47,749 bases of DNA from Acidobacteriota bacterium (GCA_016935015.1 JAFGRT010000075.1:1-47749); one strand, 5' to 3'; counted from the stretch's first letter, positions 1-8,843 are shown. Numbers and translations: made by a program. Notes: a model not told the origin generated them from the sequence alone.

Positions 1-579
1 GACCTCCAGCACCCAGGCCTCGCGGGGATCGGCGATGCAGAGGGCTTCGGACTCCGGCCCGCACGACGGCAGAAAGCCGTAGGTCTCCACCAGCGACGTG
101 ATCAGCTGCACCGCCTCGCGGGACGACCGGCAGCGTTGCAGGGCGAAGACCATGGCCTGCTCGATGGTCATGATCTGCTTGCCCGTCTCCCGGTCCACCT
201 GCAGCGCCTTTTTCTGGCTCATGGTGCTCTCGGCGATGGCCAGCTGGTGCTCGTTGATGTGGGAGTATCCGGAATGGAAGTAGGCGAAGGTCTGCTCCAC
301 CTGGGGGATATAGCCGATGATCTCGCCGTACTCGCGCAGCGGCCGCTTGGCGTCCTGCAGGCCGTAGTAAACCGGCGCCTTGCTCCCCGGCGGGAAGGTC
401 CGGGCCGGCACGACGTGCACCCGGCAGTTTTCACAGGCGCCCGTGTGGGAGGTGATCACCGACCCATCGACAGAGGCGCCGCGGCCCACCACGATGTCGG
501 TGCAGGCCACGACCCATGAACCGCCAATCATCAGACATAGCAGGGCGATGGCCCCGCCGGCCGTCCGGTGCTTCATCAT
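1..579 (-). CDS. Secreted C69-family dipeptidase (N-terminal part)
   Basis: The gene runs off the left edge, so only about the first 190 residues are visible. The product opens with a basic, hydrophobic signal sequence (MKHRTAGGAIALLCL) ending in VVACTDIVVGRGAS. In the C69 (PepD/U34) family the Cys that follows the leader is the catalytic nucleophile, exposed by autoprocessing, and is followed by a V-G-x-x-A-S/DGS stretch; here C-T-D-I-V-V-G-R-G-A-S-V-D-G-S matches. The motif IAESTMSQKKAL also fits the family. Two adjacent ATGs exist (579 and 576). The AAGGAG at 584-589 is 4 bases from the first and 7 from the second, so 576 is slightly better. The likely role is hydrolysis of dipeptides outside the cytoplasm. 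Family assignment is firm for the visible part; substrate is unknown. Confidence 0.8.
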   Translation of the reverse strand, partial: MMKHRTAGGAIALLCLMIGGSWVVACTDIVVGRGASVDGSVITSHTGACENCRVHVVPARTFPPGSKAPVYYGLQDAKRPLREYGEIIGYIPQVEQTFAYFHSGYSHINEHQLAIAESTMSQKKALQVDRETGKQIMTIEQAMVFALQRCRSSREAVQLITSLVETYGFLPSCGPESEALCIADPREAWVLEV

Positions 580-1026
580 GTGGCTCCTTATGGAAAGAAT
601 TGCGGCGGAACCCCAGACTTCGGTGGGAGATCGGGCATGCCCGGCCTGAAATCCGGAGAAAGACTCATCGTGCGGTGAGTGCGTGCTCCTTGGCGATTCA
701 GCCCCCTGACAGACCAGCCGCCCGGCCAACGGCCCGCTGCCGGGATCCGGCTGGTGACCGGGGCGTCGATCCGCGGCCTTCCGCCGGCGGACTTCGCGAC
801 CAAAGTGATTCTTGCTGAGTTGCTTACAGATCCGGTCCGCATTAGCGCTACCTTATGCAATGCCGTCGGCCCTTGTCAAGCGGTTTTTGGCCACCCGGCG
901 GCATGGCGCCGGTACATCCGGAAAACTGCTGGAGTTCAGGTTAAAATTTGATATACTTGATGGTTCTCGGAACGATTCACCGGATACGGTACCGTCACCA
1001 ACGATAATACGTGCAGGAAGGTCATC
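580..1026. other. Intergenic region between divergent genes
   Basis: About 450 bp separate the minus-strand dipeptidase from the plus-strand phosphate butyryltransferase. Apart from the minus-strand promoter candidate at 852-879, and an AT-rich patch around 940-960 containing TATACT (952-957) without a good -35, I see no gene, repeat or structured RNA here. Confidence 0.5.
852..879 (-). promoter_or_regulatory. Candidate sigma-70 promoter for the C69 dipeptidase
   Basis: On the minus strand a perfect -35 hexamer TTGACA (874-879) is followed after 16 bp by CATAAG (852-857), a 4/6 match to the -10 consensus. It would give a leader of about 265 nt before the dipeptidase start. Consensus match only. 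Confidence 0.4.
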
Positions 1027-1926
1027 ATGATCACCAAATTCGACGAACTGATTCAAGCTGTCAAGAGAAGCGAAACCAAGGTCATTGCCGTCGCTTACGC
1101 GCATGATCCCGATGTGTTGGGCGCTCTGGACCGCGCCCGCGAAGAGGACATCGCCCGCGGTATTCTGGTCGGCCCCGCCGAAAAGATCCGGCAAGCGGCC
1201 GAATCCGTCGGTGTGTCCGCCGACGGATTCGAAATCGTGGACATCGCCGACGAGAAGGCCGCCACCGCCCAGGCCGTGGAACTGGTGCGCGAAGGCCAGG
1301 CCGATGTCCTGATGAAGGGCCTCTGCTCCACGTCCACCCTCATGAGCGCCGTTCTGAACAAGGAGACGGGTCTGCGGGCCGGCGGCGTGATGAGCCACCT
1401 GGCCGCCTTCGAGATCCCCTCCTATCCCAAACTCATCATCCTCAGCGACGCCGCCATGAACATCGCCCCCGACATCAACGCCAAGATCAGCATGATCGAA
1501 AGCGCCGTCCACGCCGCCCGGCGGCTGGGCATCGAACGGCCCAAGGTGGCCATCATCGGCGCCGTGGAGAAGGTGAATCCGGAAAGCATGCCCTGCACCG
1601 TCGACGCGTCCATCCTGACCCAGATGAACCGCCGCGGTCAGATCAAAAACTGCATCATCGACGGACCGCTGGCCGTGGACAACGCCTTCTCCAGGAAGTC
1701 GTGCGAGGTCAAGGGCATCGACAGCCCGGTGGGCGGTGATGCCGATATCGCCATCACGCCAGATATCGAGGCGGGCAACATTTTTTACAAACTCATGGCG
1801 TACCTGGCGGGGGCCAAGACCGCCGGCATCATCGTCGGCGCCAAGAAACCCATCGTGCTGACGTCCCGGTCCGATTCCGAGGAAATCAAGTTCCTGTCCA
1901 TCGTCTTCGCCATGCAGGTCAGCTGA
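1027..1926 (+). CDS. ptb: Phosphate butyryltransferase (phosphate acyltransferase family)
   Basis: A 299-residue protein of the phosphate acetyl/butyryltransferase family, which interconverts acyl-CoA plus phosphate with acyl-phosphate plus CoA in the cytoplasm. The length matches Ptb (about 300) rather than Pta (330 or more). Family features visible are the central ADVLMKGLCSTSTLMSAVL segment, SDAAMNIAPDINAKISMI, and the C-terminal SPVGGDADIAITPDIEAGN followed by KTAGIIVGAKKPIVLTSRSD, all typical of Ptb. The start ATG follows GGAAGGTCATC. An aminotransferase starts 28 nt downstream, so the two probably share a transcript. This suggests branched-chain or butyrate acyl-CoA metabolism linked to amino acids, but no butyrate kinase gene is present in the window. 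A phosphotransacetylase acting on another acyl group cannot be excluded. Confidence 0.88.
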   Translation: MITKFDELIQAVKRSETKVIAVAYAHDPDVLGALDRAREEDIARGILVGPAEKIRQAAESVGVSADGFEIVDIADEKAATAQAVELVREGQADVLMKGLCSTSTLMSAVLNKETGLRAGGVMSHLAAFEIPSYPKLIILSDAAMNIAPDINAKISMIESAVHAARRLGIERPKVAIIGAVEKVNPESMPCTVDASILTQMNRRGQIKNCIIDGPLAVDNAFSRKSCEVKGIDSPVGGDADIAITPDIEAGNIFYKLMAYLAGAKTAGIIVGAKKPIVLTSRSDSEEIKFLSIVFAMQVS

Positions 1927-1953
1927 CGGGTGCACCGTAAAGGAGGTAATGCA

Positions 1954-3165
1954 ATGTCCACCAGCAGTCAGGGTATTACGACCATCACCCCCGCCCGGCG
2001 GACGGAGTACGTGGCTTATGCCATCCGTGACATCGCCGTCGAAGCGGAGAAACTGCGCAAGGAGGGGATCCGGGTCCTGCCCCTCAACATCGGCGATCCG
2101 CTCAAATACGATTTCAAGACCCCCCGGCACATGATCGAGGCTGTGTATCGCTCCATGATGGAGCAGAACAACGGCTATGCGCCTTCCATCGCCATGGACG
2201 ACGCCGAGGCGGCCCTGCACCGGGAGGCGAAACGGAAACGGATCCCCAACCTGCGCTCCCTGTTCGTCTCCATCGGCGCCAGCGAAGGGATCGAACTTTG
2301 CCTGACAGCCCTGGTCAATCCGGGGGAAAACGTCCTGATGCCCTACCCCGGGTATCCGCTCTACACCGCCGTCATGCAGAAACTGGAGGCGGAGATCCGC
2401 CCTTACTACCTGGACGAGGAAAACGGTTGGCAGCCGGACGTGGCCGACATGGAGGCCAGGATCGACGCCCACACCCGGGCCATCTGCCTGATCAATCCCA
2501 ACAATCCCACCGGCGCCCTGTACCGCAAGGAGGTCCTGCTGGACGTCATCGCCCTGGCCCGACGACACCGGCTGGTCTTGTTCTCCGACGAGATTTATGA
2601 CCGCCTGGTCTTCGACGGGCTGGAACACGTCAGCACCGCCTCCCTGGCCGACGACGTGGCCTTCGTCACCTTCGGCGGATTGTCCAAGAACTACCTGGTC
2701 CCGGGCTGGCGCATGGGCTGGACCTTCATCAGCGGCCCCGCGGAACTGGTGGCCGATTTCGACGAGGCCGTCCACAAGTTCGTGCGGGCGCGGTTGTGTG
2801 CCAGCGCCCCCATGCAGGCGGCCATCGTCCCGGCGCTGGAAGGCCCCCAGGATCACCTGCCCGACGTCGTGGCGCGCCTCACCCAGCGCCGCGACTACAC
2901 CATCGAGCGCCTCAACGCCATCCCGGGCCTCTCCTGCGTGAAACCCGAGGGCGCTTTCTATGCGTTCCCCAAAATGGACGTGCCCATTCCGGACAAGGAA
3001 TTCGTGGTTCGTCTGCTCCGCGAACAACACGTACTGGTAGTCCACGGCAGCGGCTTCGGACAGAAACCGGGCACCCAGCATTTCCGGGTGGTAACCCTGC
3101 CCGACATGGCCACCCTCGAGTCGGCCTACGACAAGCTGGAAGTGTTCATGCGACAGTTCCGCTAG
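1954..3165 (+). CDS. Class I/II pyridoxal-phosphate aminotransferase (AlaA/AspC-like)
   Basis: A PLP-dependent fold-type I aminotransferase of about 403 residues. The family hallmarks are present: LNIGDPLKYDFKTP at the N terminus, NNGYAPSIA, the LINPNNPTGALY motif, FSDEIYDRLVF with the PLP-pyridine Asp, and FGGLSKNYLVPGWRMGW containing the Schiff-base Lys and phosphate-binding Arg. The C terminus has GFGQKPGTQHFRV with the substrate carboxylate Arg. The chosen ATG has AGGAGGT 6 bases upstream; an in-frame GTG at 1930 lacks a ribosome site. The KNYLVPGWRMGW type of signature is common in alanine/glutamate-pyruvate aminotransferases. It follows the phosphate butyryltransferase by 27 nt and precedes a terminator, so the two form a short operon. 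The exact amino donor is not readable from sequence. Confidence 0.88.
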   Translation: MSTSSQGITTITPARRTEYVAYAIRDIAVEAEKLRKEGIRVLPLNIGDPLKYDFKTPRHMIEAVYRSMMEQNNGYAPSIAMDDAEAALHREAKRKRIPNLRSLFVSIGASEGIELCLTALVNPGENVLMPYPGYPLYTAVMQKLEAEIRPYYLDEENGWQPDVADMEARIDAHTRAICLINPNNPTGALYRKEVLLDVIALARRHRLVLFSDEIYDRLVFDGLEHVSTASLADDVAFVTFGGLSKNYLVPGWRMGWTFISGPAELVADFDEAVHKFVRARLCASAPMQAAIVPALEGPQDHLPDVVARLTQRRDYTIERLNAIPGLSCVKPEGAFYAFPKMDVPIPDKEFVVRLLREQHVLVVHGSGFGQKPGTQHFRVVTLPDMATLESAYDKLEVFMRQFR

Positions 3166-3232
3166 GCGGCGATCGCGGCGTCCGCTCGCCGCAACATAGG
3201 TCATCGCCCAACTCCGCATCCGAGCTTTCCAG

Positions 3233-3274
3233 ATCCCGGAATCGGCATCGCCGGCTCTGGGATTTTTTCTTTTC
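3233..3274 (+). terminator. Intrinsic terminator after ptb-aminotransferase
   Basis: Stem ATCCCGGA (3233-3240) pairs with TCTGGGAT (3256-3263), 8 bp with one G-U pair, and is followed directly by a T-rich tract TTTTTTCTTTT. It lies 68 nt after the aminotransferase stop. Confidence 0.75.
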
Positions 3275-3401
3275 AGCGCCTGACGGTGCGCGCAAACCGC
3301 CGTTGCATTTCCTGACGATCCTCATTACAATGATCACCACGCTTGCCGCTTTTCTCCAACTTCCTGCAGCGCGGCCCTAACCGCCGCCCTCCGGAGGAAA
3401 C

Positions 3402-4739
3402 ATGACCAATCAGGACATCATGCAATCGCTGAAAGACAAGGATACCCGGTGGGTCCGCATCATCTGGTGTGACAACGCCAACATCATTCGCGGAAAGGCT
3501 TTCCACATCCACACACTCGCGGATCACTTGACCGACGGCATCGGCATCTCCGTCGCCCAGCAGGCCGTACCGGTCATGGCCGATGCGGTGGTCCCCGAAA
3601 CTGGGATCAGTGCCGTGGGCGAAATCTGGCTGCGGCCGGACTGGGGTACCCTGCGCTTCCCGCCCTACGCCCCGGGTCACGCCTGTGTCATCGGCGACAT
3701 GTACGACGGCGCGCAGCCCTGGAAGCTGTGCCCGCGGCATTTCCTGCGCCGGATGATCCGGCGGGCCGCAGAATTCGATTTGGAAATCCATCTGGCTTTC
3801 GAAAACGAATTTTATCTGCTGCGGGAAGGTGCCCTGGGTCCTGAATCCGTCGACAGGACCGTCTTCGCGGAAATCGCGTCCTTTGACATCAACCGGGAGG
3901 TCATCGATGACATCACGGATGCGCTTTTGCGTCAAGATATCCAGCCGGAGCGGTACTACCCCGAATCTGGACCGGGCCAGCAGGAAATCACTACAACCTA
4001 TCAACCGGCCGCCTTGGCCGCTGACCGGCAGTTGACCTACCGCATGACGGTCCGTGGTGTGGCGGCCCGTCACGGACTGAAAGCTTCTTTTCTGCCCAAG
4101 ATTTTCCCTGACACCGCCGGCAACGGCTGTCACCTGCATCTCAGTCTGTGGCGGAACGGGCTGAACATTCTGCCCGATGAAGCAACGCCGGGCGAATTAT
4201 CGGCCACCGGCCGCGCATTCATCGCCGGGCTGCTGGCTCATTTGCCGGCCTTGATGGCCATCACCACGCCGAGTCCCAACTCCTACCGCCGCATCCGCCC
4301 CCACATGTGGAGCGGCGCATTCCGGGCCTGGGGCTGGGACAACCGCGAGGCCGCCATCCGGGTACCCACCAATCCGAAACCACCCAGCCCGACCCACCTG
4401 GAATTCAAGACCAGCGACGCATCGGCCAACCCTTATCTGGCCGTGGGCGCCGTCATCGCCGCCGGTCTGGACGGCATCCGCCAGGGTCTCGATCCGGGTC
4501 GTCCCGTCATGGTGGATCCGGCCGATCTGTCCAACCAGGAACAGCGGACGCTCGGCGTGGATCTGCTGCCCACCAACCTGGCGGAGGCGGTGCAACGGCT
4601 GAGCGGCGACCCGGTGCTGCGCGAGGCCCTGGGGCCGGAGCTGGCCGACGTCTTTATGGCCATCCGCCGGGCGGAGTGGGAAGTGATGAAGGACGTCGAC
4701 ATCGAGCAGGAGGTCAAACTGCTGCTGGAGCGCTACTGA
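3402..4739 (+). CDS. Glutamine synthetase-family ligase (FluG/PuuA-like)
   Basis: A 445-residue protein with the beta-grasp N domain and catalytic domain of class I glutamine synthetases. Visible catalytic features are HLAFENEFYLL (metal-binding Glu), GNGCHLHLSLW (the NGxHxHxS ammonia/glutamate loop), NREAAIRVP (Arg contacts) and HLEFKTSDASANPYLAVG. The last motif carries Lys where classical GlnA has Arg before the D-x-S-x-NPYLA stretch. The GlnA adenylylation-site motif NLYDLPP is absent. These traits point to the FluG/gamma-glutamyl-amine ligase branch rather than ammonia-assimilating GlnA. The start has GGAGGAAAC just upstream. The stop overlaps the start of the next gene by one base (TGATG), so translation is coupled. 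The pairing with an amidohydrolase reproduces the fungal/plant FluG domain pair as two proteins. The substrate is unknown. Confidence 0.85.
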   Translation: MTNQDIMQSLKDKDTRWVRIIWCDNANIIRGKAFHIHTLADHLTDGIGISVAQQAVPVMADAVVPETGISAVGEIWLRPDWGTLRFPPYAPGHACVIGDMYDGAQPWKLCPRHFLRRMIRRAAEFDLEIHLAFENEFYLLREGALGPESVDRTVFAEIASFDINREVIDDITDALLRQDIQPERYYPESGPGQQEITTTYQPAALAADRQLTYRMTVRGVAARHGLKASFLPKIFPDTAGNGCHLHLSLWRNGLNILPDEATPGELSATGRAFIAGLLAHLPALMAITTPSPNSYRRIRPHMWSGAFRAWGWDNREAAIRVPTNPKPPSPTHLEFKTSDASANPYLAVGAVIAAGLDGIRQGLDPGRPVMVDPADLSNQEQRTLGVDLLPTNLAEAVQRLSGDPVLREALGPELADVFMAIRRAEWEVMKDVDIEQEVKLLLERY

Positions 4740-5854
4740 TGGATCTCTCCACCCTCCCCGTCGTGGACCAGCACGCCCACAGCCTGCTGACCGCCGAGGC
4801 CGCCGCCCGGTTGCCGTTAGCGGCCGCGCTGACGGAAGCAACCGATCCCCGCCAGGTTGAACACACGCGCCACAGCCTGACCTACCGGCGGAGTGTCTCC
4901 CTGCTGGCCGGGTTGCTTTCCTGCGAGGACCGTGAAGACACAGTCCTCCGATGCCGCCGCTCGCTGGACTGGACGGAATTGACCCGCCGTTGCCTGACGG
5001 ATGCCAACCTGCAGCTCATTCTCATGGACGACGGATTCCCGGCGGACGAAAGTCTGCCGCTGGAATGGCACCGGCAGTTCGTTCCGGTCCGCCGGATTCT
5101 GCGCCTGGAGCGGCTGGCCGAAGACATCCTGGCCGCCAGTCGCACATTCTCCGACTTTCACACACGACTGACCGCCGCCCTGGACAATCCGCCGCCCGAT
5201 GTATGCGCCTTCAAAAGCATCGCCGCCTATCGAGGCGGCCTCGATTTCCAGACGGCATCCGCCGCCGGCACGGCGGCCTGTTTCGAAGGGATCCGAAGCG
5301 ACGTGACGGCCGGACGGAGGGTCCGGTTGGTGCACCAGCCGCTGATCCATTTCGCCATCGAGTTGGCCCTGTCGGCCGCTCTGCGGCATGGATTCCCCCT
5401 CCAATTTCACACCGGTCTCGGCGACACGGATCTTGACCTGCGCCTGGCCAATCCGCTGCATTTGCGTCCGCTGCTGGAGGACCGTCGCTGGGCGGATGTC
5501 CCCATTGTGATCCTCCACGCCGGCTGGCCCTTCTGCCGCGAGGCCGCCTATCTGGCGGCGGTATACCCGCAGGTGTACGTGGATTTCGGCCTGGTCGTGC
5601 CCCTCCTCAGCCGGGCGGGCATGCGCTCGGCGTTGCGCCGGCTGCTGGAACTGGCCCCCGCCACCAAGATCCTGTTCTCGTCGGACGCGCATTCCGTCCC
5701 CGAGCTATACTGGCTGGGCGCTCGTCTCGGACGAGAAACGGTGGCGGCGGTACTGGAGGAGAGTGTTCACCAGAAGGAACTTCTCCCGTCGGCCGCCGAG
5801 GAACTGGCCGTCGCCATCCTGCGGGATAATGCCCATCGCCTTTACAGACTATAA
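4739..5854 (+). CDS. Amidohydrolase (amidohydrolase-2 family, FluG N-domain type)
   Basis: A 371-residue TIM-barrel metal-dependent hydrolase. It starts with VVDQHAHSLL (the HxH metal site). A later His sits in FPLQFHTGLGDTDLDL, then VILHAGWPFCREAAYL, then YVDFGLVVP and the metal/catalytic Asp in KILFSSDAHSVPELYW. The C-terminal AVAILRDNAHRLYRL matches the usual end of amidohydrolase-2 proteins. The ATG overlaps the stop of the ligase gene, showing translational coupling. In fungal FluG and plant NodGS an amidohydrolase of this kind is fused in front of a glutamine synthetase-like domain; here the order is reversed and the genes are separate. The two enzymes probably act on the same gamma-glutamyl or amide metabolite, which I cannot name. 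Confidence 0.82.
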   Translation: MDLSTLPVVDQHAHSLLTAEAAARLPLAAALTEATDPRQVEHTRHSLTYRRSVSLLAGLLSCEDREDTVLRCRRSLDWTELTRRCLTDANLQLILMDDGFPADESLPLEWHRQFVPVRRILRLERLAEDILAASRTFSDFHTRLTAALDNPPPDVCAFKSIAAYRGGLDFQTASAAGTAACFEGIRSDVTAGRRVRLVHQPLIHFAIELALSAALRHGFPLQFHTGLGDTDLDLRLANPLHLRPLLEDRRWADVPIVILHAGWPFCREAAYLAAVYPQVYVDFGLVVPLLSRAGMRSALRRLLELAPATKILFSSDAHSVPELYWLGARLGRETVAAVLEESVHQKELLPSAAEELAVAILRDNAHRLYRL

Positions 5855-5873
5855 TTCATTTTTTTCAGATAGA

Positions 5874-7202
5874 TCAAGAGGATCCGGCCATCTTGTCGAT
5901 CAGAGCTTGGGCCAACTTGTTCACGGCGATATTGATGGCCCCCAGGTAGACATCCTTGGCGGCCGCCACCAACAGAAAATGGTCGCGGCCCAGGCGGGAA
6001 ACGATGAGGGTACGGTCGTTTTCATCGAGAATGATGCGGTTCAGGTCAGGTGCAGGATAGCGGCGTAAGAAGGAATAGATCAGGTTGGCGATCCGGCGGC
6101 AATTGTCCTGCTCCTCCTGAACGGATTTTACCTCGGCCAGCAGGCGGCCGTCGTCGCTGAACAGGCAGGCCGAGATCAGAAAGGCGCTGGTTACCATAAA
6201 GTTGCGGATCAGGCCGGCCAAATCCGGCACCGGCTGATCCGCCGCCATGGCCGGGGACACCGCGACGCCCTCCGCCAGTTCCAGCTCCGGCAGGTCGTCT
6301 TCGTCACCACACTGAAACGCCATCTTGATGGCCAGCGGCAGCTCCGTTTCCGCCAGATCACCGCCCAGCATTTCCTGGAGGATTTCGTCCAGCCTGGGAT
6401 CCAGGTGAACGCCGAAGCCTTGGTCGAGGACAGCGTCATCTTCCGGCGTCCGTTCTGAACCGGAGTCGACGGACGGTTCCATTTGGACGATATATCCCTC
6501 CTCCGCCAGACGGACCATGGACTGCGCCACCCATAGCGACGGTATACCGGCCCGCCGCACCAATTGTTCCATTGTCCGTTTACCCGAAATTCTCTCGTAG
6601 ACATACAAATCCTTCGGTTTCAAACCGCTTTCCATCGGAGCACGGAAAATCACCGGTTTTTCCGCCACCGGCGCAAAGAGGGCGTTGGCGGGGGGCATCT
6701 GCTCCATGAGCGACCGCCACTCCGCCTGGTATCGACGACCGGCTTCCAGAAAATCCGAAACCGGCAGGGGATCCAGCACGGCATTCTTGAGTTCGGGCAA
6801 GGGCTCAGGATGAAAGGCATAGCGGGTATCTTCCCACTGCAGCAGGGTAAAACTGATATGGCCCGCCAGGTGACGCATGGTCTCGCGCAGTTCACTCTCC
6901 TCACAGGCCTGGGTGGCCAGGAGGGACTTCCAGATCCGTTCGCCCGATTTGGCACCGGCTTCCCGGGCGCGGAGCAGATCTTCGGCAGTGATCATGTCCT
7001 GCAGCAGCAGCATGTTGCCCAGCAGCGTATCGATCCGTGCCGGGAAGCACTCCAGCCCGACGATCCAGCCTTCCCGCAGCAGCAGGATGATGATTTCCTC
7101 CTGCTTGATGAGGGTAAGGCCGCCGTTCCGGCCTTCGCTCTCCAGGCTCGTCAGGACGCCCGAAAGCCTGGCGTTGTCCGCTTTACCCTTCTGGACAGTC
7201 AT
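5874..7202 (-). CDS. PATAN (DUF4388) protein with roadblock-like C terminus
   Basis: A 442-residue cytoplasmic protein. Residues of about 12-130 form a PATAN/DUF4388 module: LSGVLTSL, then LTLIKQEEIIILLLREGWIVG, then a helical part with LLATQACEESELRETMRHLAGH and WEDTRYAFHPEPLP. A middle winged-helix-like stretch (LYVYERISGKRTMEQLVRRA) follows, then an acidic linker. The last about 110 residues (from MVTSAFLISACLFSDDGRLL to YLGAINIAVNKLAQAL) resemble a roadblock/LC7 fold of the type that regulates small GTPases. The chosen ATG has GGAGG 6 bases upstream; a longer reading to 7283 lacks one. PATAN proteins are linked to two-component and gliding regulation in Myxococcota, Acidobacteria and Cyanobacteria. 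It converges with the amidohydrolase, leaving only 19 bp between stops. The roadblock assignment is my inference from the sequence pattern. Confidence 0.7.
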   Translation of the reverse strand: MTVQKGKADNARLSGVLTSLESEGRNGGLTLIKQEEIIILLLREGWIVGLECFPARIDTLLGNMLLLQDMITAEDLLRAREAGAKSGERIWKSLLATQACEESELRETMRHLAGHISFTLLQWEDTRYAFHPEPLPELKNAVLDPLPVSDFLEAGRRYQAEWRSLMEQMPPANALFAPVAEKPVIFRAPMESGLKPKDLYVYERISGKRTMEQLVRRAGIPSLWVAQSMVRLAEEGYIVQMEPSVDSGSERTPEDDAVLDQGFGVHLDPRLDEILQEMLGGDLAETELPLAIKMAFQCGDEDDLPELELAEGVAVSPAMAADQPVPDLAGLIRNFMVTSAFLISACLFSDDGRLLAEVKSVQEEQDNCRRIANLIYSFLRRYPAPDLNRIILDENDRTLIVSRLGRDHFLLVAAAKDVYLGAINIAVNKLAQALIDKMAGSS

Positions 7203-7306
7203 AACATCCCTCCTCTCCCGTGATCTCAGGTCTCGCGTGGCGAATTCACCCTTTGTGCGACCGGGCGTGGCAAGTTCCCTCACGTCATCATAATCGGCTT
7301 TGAGAC

Positions 7307-7332
7307 GCCCGGCAACCGCTTTTCAGCCGGGC
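7307..7332. repeat. Intergenic hairpin
   Basis: GCCCGGC (7307-7313) and GCCGGGC (7326-7332) form a perfect 7-bp stem with a 12-nt loop in the gap between the glycosyltransferase stop and the PATAN gene start. No T tract follows on the minus strand, so I call it a hairpin and not a confirmed terminator. Confidence 0.45.
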
Positions 7333-7343
7333 AGCACCCGCCA

Positions 7344-8843
7344 TTACTCCGGCGGTCCGTCCGGTTGTGCGCTCTGGCGTGGTCCCACATGCAATATTCT
7401 GAGACCGCCCACCTCGACGGCGTCCAGCAGAGGCGCGGTGGTCAACAGTTCCCCGACGATCTGATCCGGGGACAGCCGCCGAGACAATTCCCTGGGTCGA
7501 CGCTTGTATACGCGTCTGCTGATGATGATCCAGAGGGGTTTATCCGCCGGCCATGGTATACGTTCCGCCAGGCCGTGACGGGGAGTCTCCGCGATGGATT
7601 TTTCCAGTTCGTCATAGGTCAGAATCGTGCCGGCAGTATAATAGTGCCGGAACGGCTCATGAAAACGGGCCAGCAGGAGAATCGGCGCCGATTCTCCACC
7701 GGCGGAGGAAAGATGGTGTGCCGCCGCCCGCCAGTCGGGTGCAGGATAAATCGTCAGGGAATGACCAAGGCCGAACACATGCGCGGCGATCCAGGCCGCC
7801 GATGCGGCCGTGGCGAATGCGGGCCACAGATGACGCCATGACAATATTCCGGCGGTGACCAGGGCAAGCTGGGCGATGGCGGACACCAGAAAATAGCGGT
7901 GGACAGAGAGGATATCTCCCACGCCCAGCATCATCAGACCGATCATCACCGGCCAGGGCAGCAGCCAGAACCATGCCAGCAAACGTCCGCCATCACCGAG
8001 TTCATGGATGCCACGCCAGGCCAGACCGGCGATGAGCAGGCCGACCGCCAGCGCCAGCGGCCAGACGACGGCGTTGCCCCAGTACGGATACGCCAGGGTT
8101 GACGGATAACAGAGCACCGTTTGCACACGGGCCGCCGGCAACCAAGCGACGGGGTCGATGGGCGACCGGTAGACCAGGAAAACCATCACCCACGGCAGGA
8201 CCGTCGCGCCACCGAGACCCAGCCCGGCCAGTAGCCGCCAGGCCGGTCGCGGGCGAAAGAACAGATAGCCGGCCAGACCGCCGATATAGAGCGCCGACGA
8301 ATAGTGCAGGTGAAAGGCGATGGCGGTCAGACCGGCCAGCACCAGGGTCGCCGTGCGATCGGGCCGATCCTCGCGGGTGAGCACCCACCAGGCGGTCAAC
8401 AGCACCACCAGGGCGACCGGGGTGTACATGCGTGCCGTGCGCGAGAGCTGGAACAGGGAGGTATTGAGCAAAACCAACGCCGCCACCGTCAGGGACAGCC
8501 TTCGTCCGCAGTGACGCAGGAGCAGGCCGGCCGCCACTCCCGCCGTGGCCAGACCACCCAGCAAAGCCGGCAGGCGCAGGCTGATTTCCGATTCGCCGAA
8601 GATCCTGGCCCAGCCCCACAAGAAACTGAAATACAGGGGACCATGACCTGCCTTGAGGCGATTCGCCAGCATGTCGACGAAGGACCGGCCCACCGCGTCG
8701 AGGGTATAGATCTCGTCGATCCAGAAACCGGTGTCGTTCAGCGTGCAAAAATACAGGATCAGCGGCGGCAGGGTCAGTACCATCGCCAGAACCTGTTCGC
8801 TGCCTGTGCGTTCTCTCCTGTGTTCCATCATTTCCCAACCCAT
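7344..8843 (-). CDS. GT-C membrane glycosyltransferase (PMT/ArnT-like, GT39/83 type)
   Basis: A 499-residue polytopic membrane protein with roughly ten hydrophobic segments. Near the N terminus it has GFWIDEIYTLDAVGRSF, the first-loop acidic (D-E) motif of lipid-phosphate-sugar-dependent glycosyltransferases, followed by GHGPLYFSFLWGWARIFG and SEISLRLPALLGGLATAG, a signature run of the PMT_2 (dolichyl/undecaprenyl-phosphate mannosyltransferase) family. A soluble tail follows the membrane part from about residue 380. Such enzymes transfer sugars from polyprenyl-phosphate carriers to proteins or envelope glycolipids on the periplasmic side. No ribosome site precedes the first ATG; an internal pair of ATGs four codons in is an alternative start. 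The gene stands between gpx and the PATAN gene on the same strand. Acceptor and donor are unknown. Confidence 0.8.
   Translation of the reverse strand: MGWEMMEHRRERTGSEQVLAMVLTLPPLILYFCTLNDTGFWIDEIYTLDAVGRSFVDMLANRLKAGHGPLYFSFLWGWARIFGESEISLRLPALLGGLATAGVAAGLLLRHCGRRLSLTVAALVLLNTSLFQLSRTARMYTPVALVVLLTAWWVLTREDRPDRTATLVLAGLTAIAFHLHYSSALYIGGLAGYLFFRPRPAWRLLAGLGLGGATVLPWVMVFLVYRSPIDPVAWLPAARVQTVLCYPSTLAYPYWGNAVVWPLALAVGLLIAGLAWRGIHELGDGGRLLAWFWLLPWPVMIGLMMLGVGDILSVHRYFLVSAIAQLALVTAGILSWRHLWPAFATAASAAWIAAHVFGLGHSLTIYPAPDWRAAAHHLSSAGGESAPILLLARFHEPFRHYYTAGTILTYDELEKSIAETPRHGLAERIPWPADKPLWIIISRRVYKRRPRELSRRLSPDQIVGELLTTAPLLDAVEVGGLRILHVGPRQSAQPDGPPE

Noticed and set aside
853-3219. A 788-codon minus-strand open frame opposite ptb and the aminotransferase
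   Set aside because: It is low in family motifs, rich in Gly/His/Asp/Gln typical of antisense reads of GC-rich genes, and fully opposes two clear enzymes. It is open only because of codon bias.
4307-4738. An upstream in-frame extension of the amidohydrolase into the ligase gene
   Set aside because: The extension is Gly/Arg-rich shadow sequence; the true start is the ATG overlapping the ligase stop.
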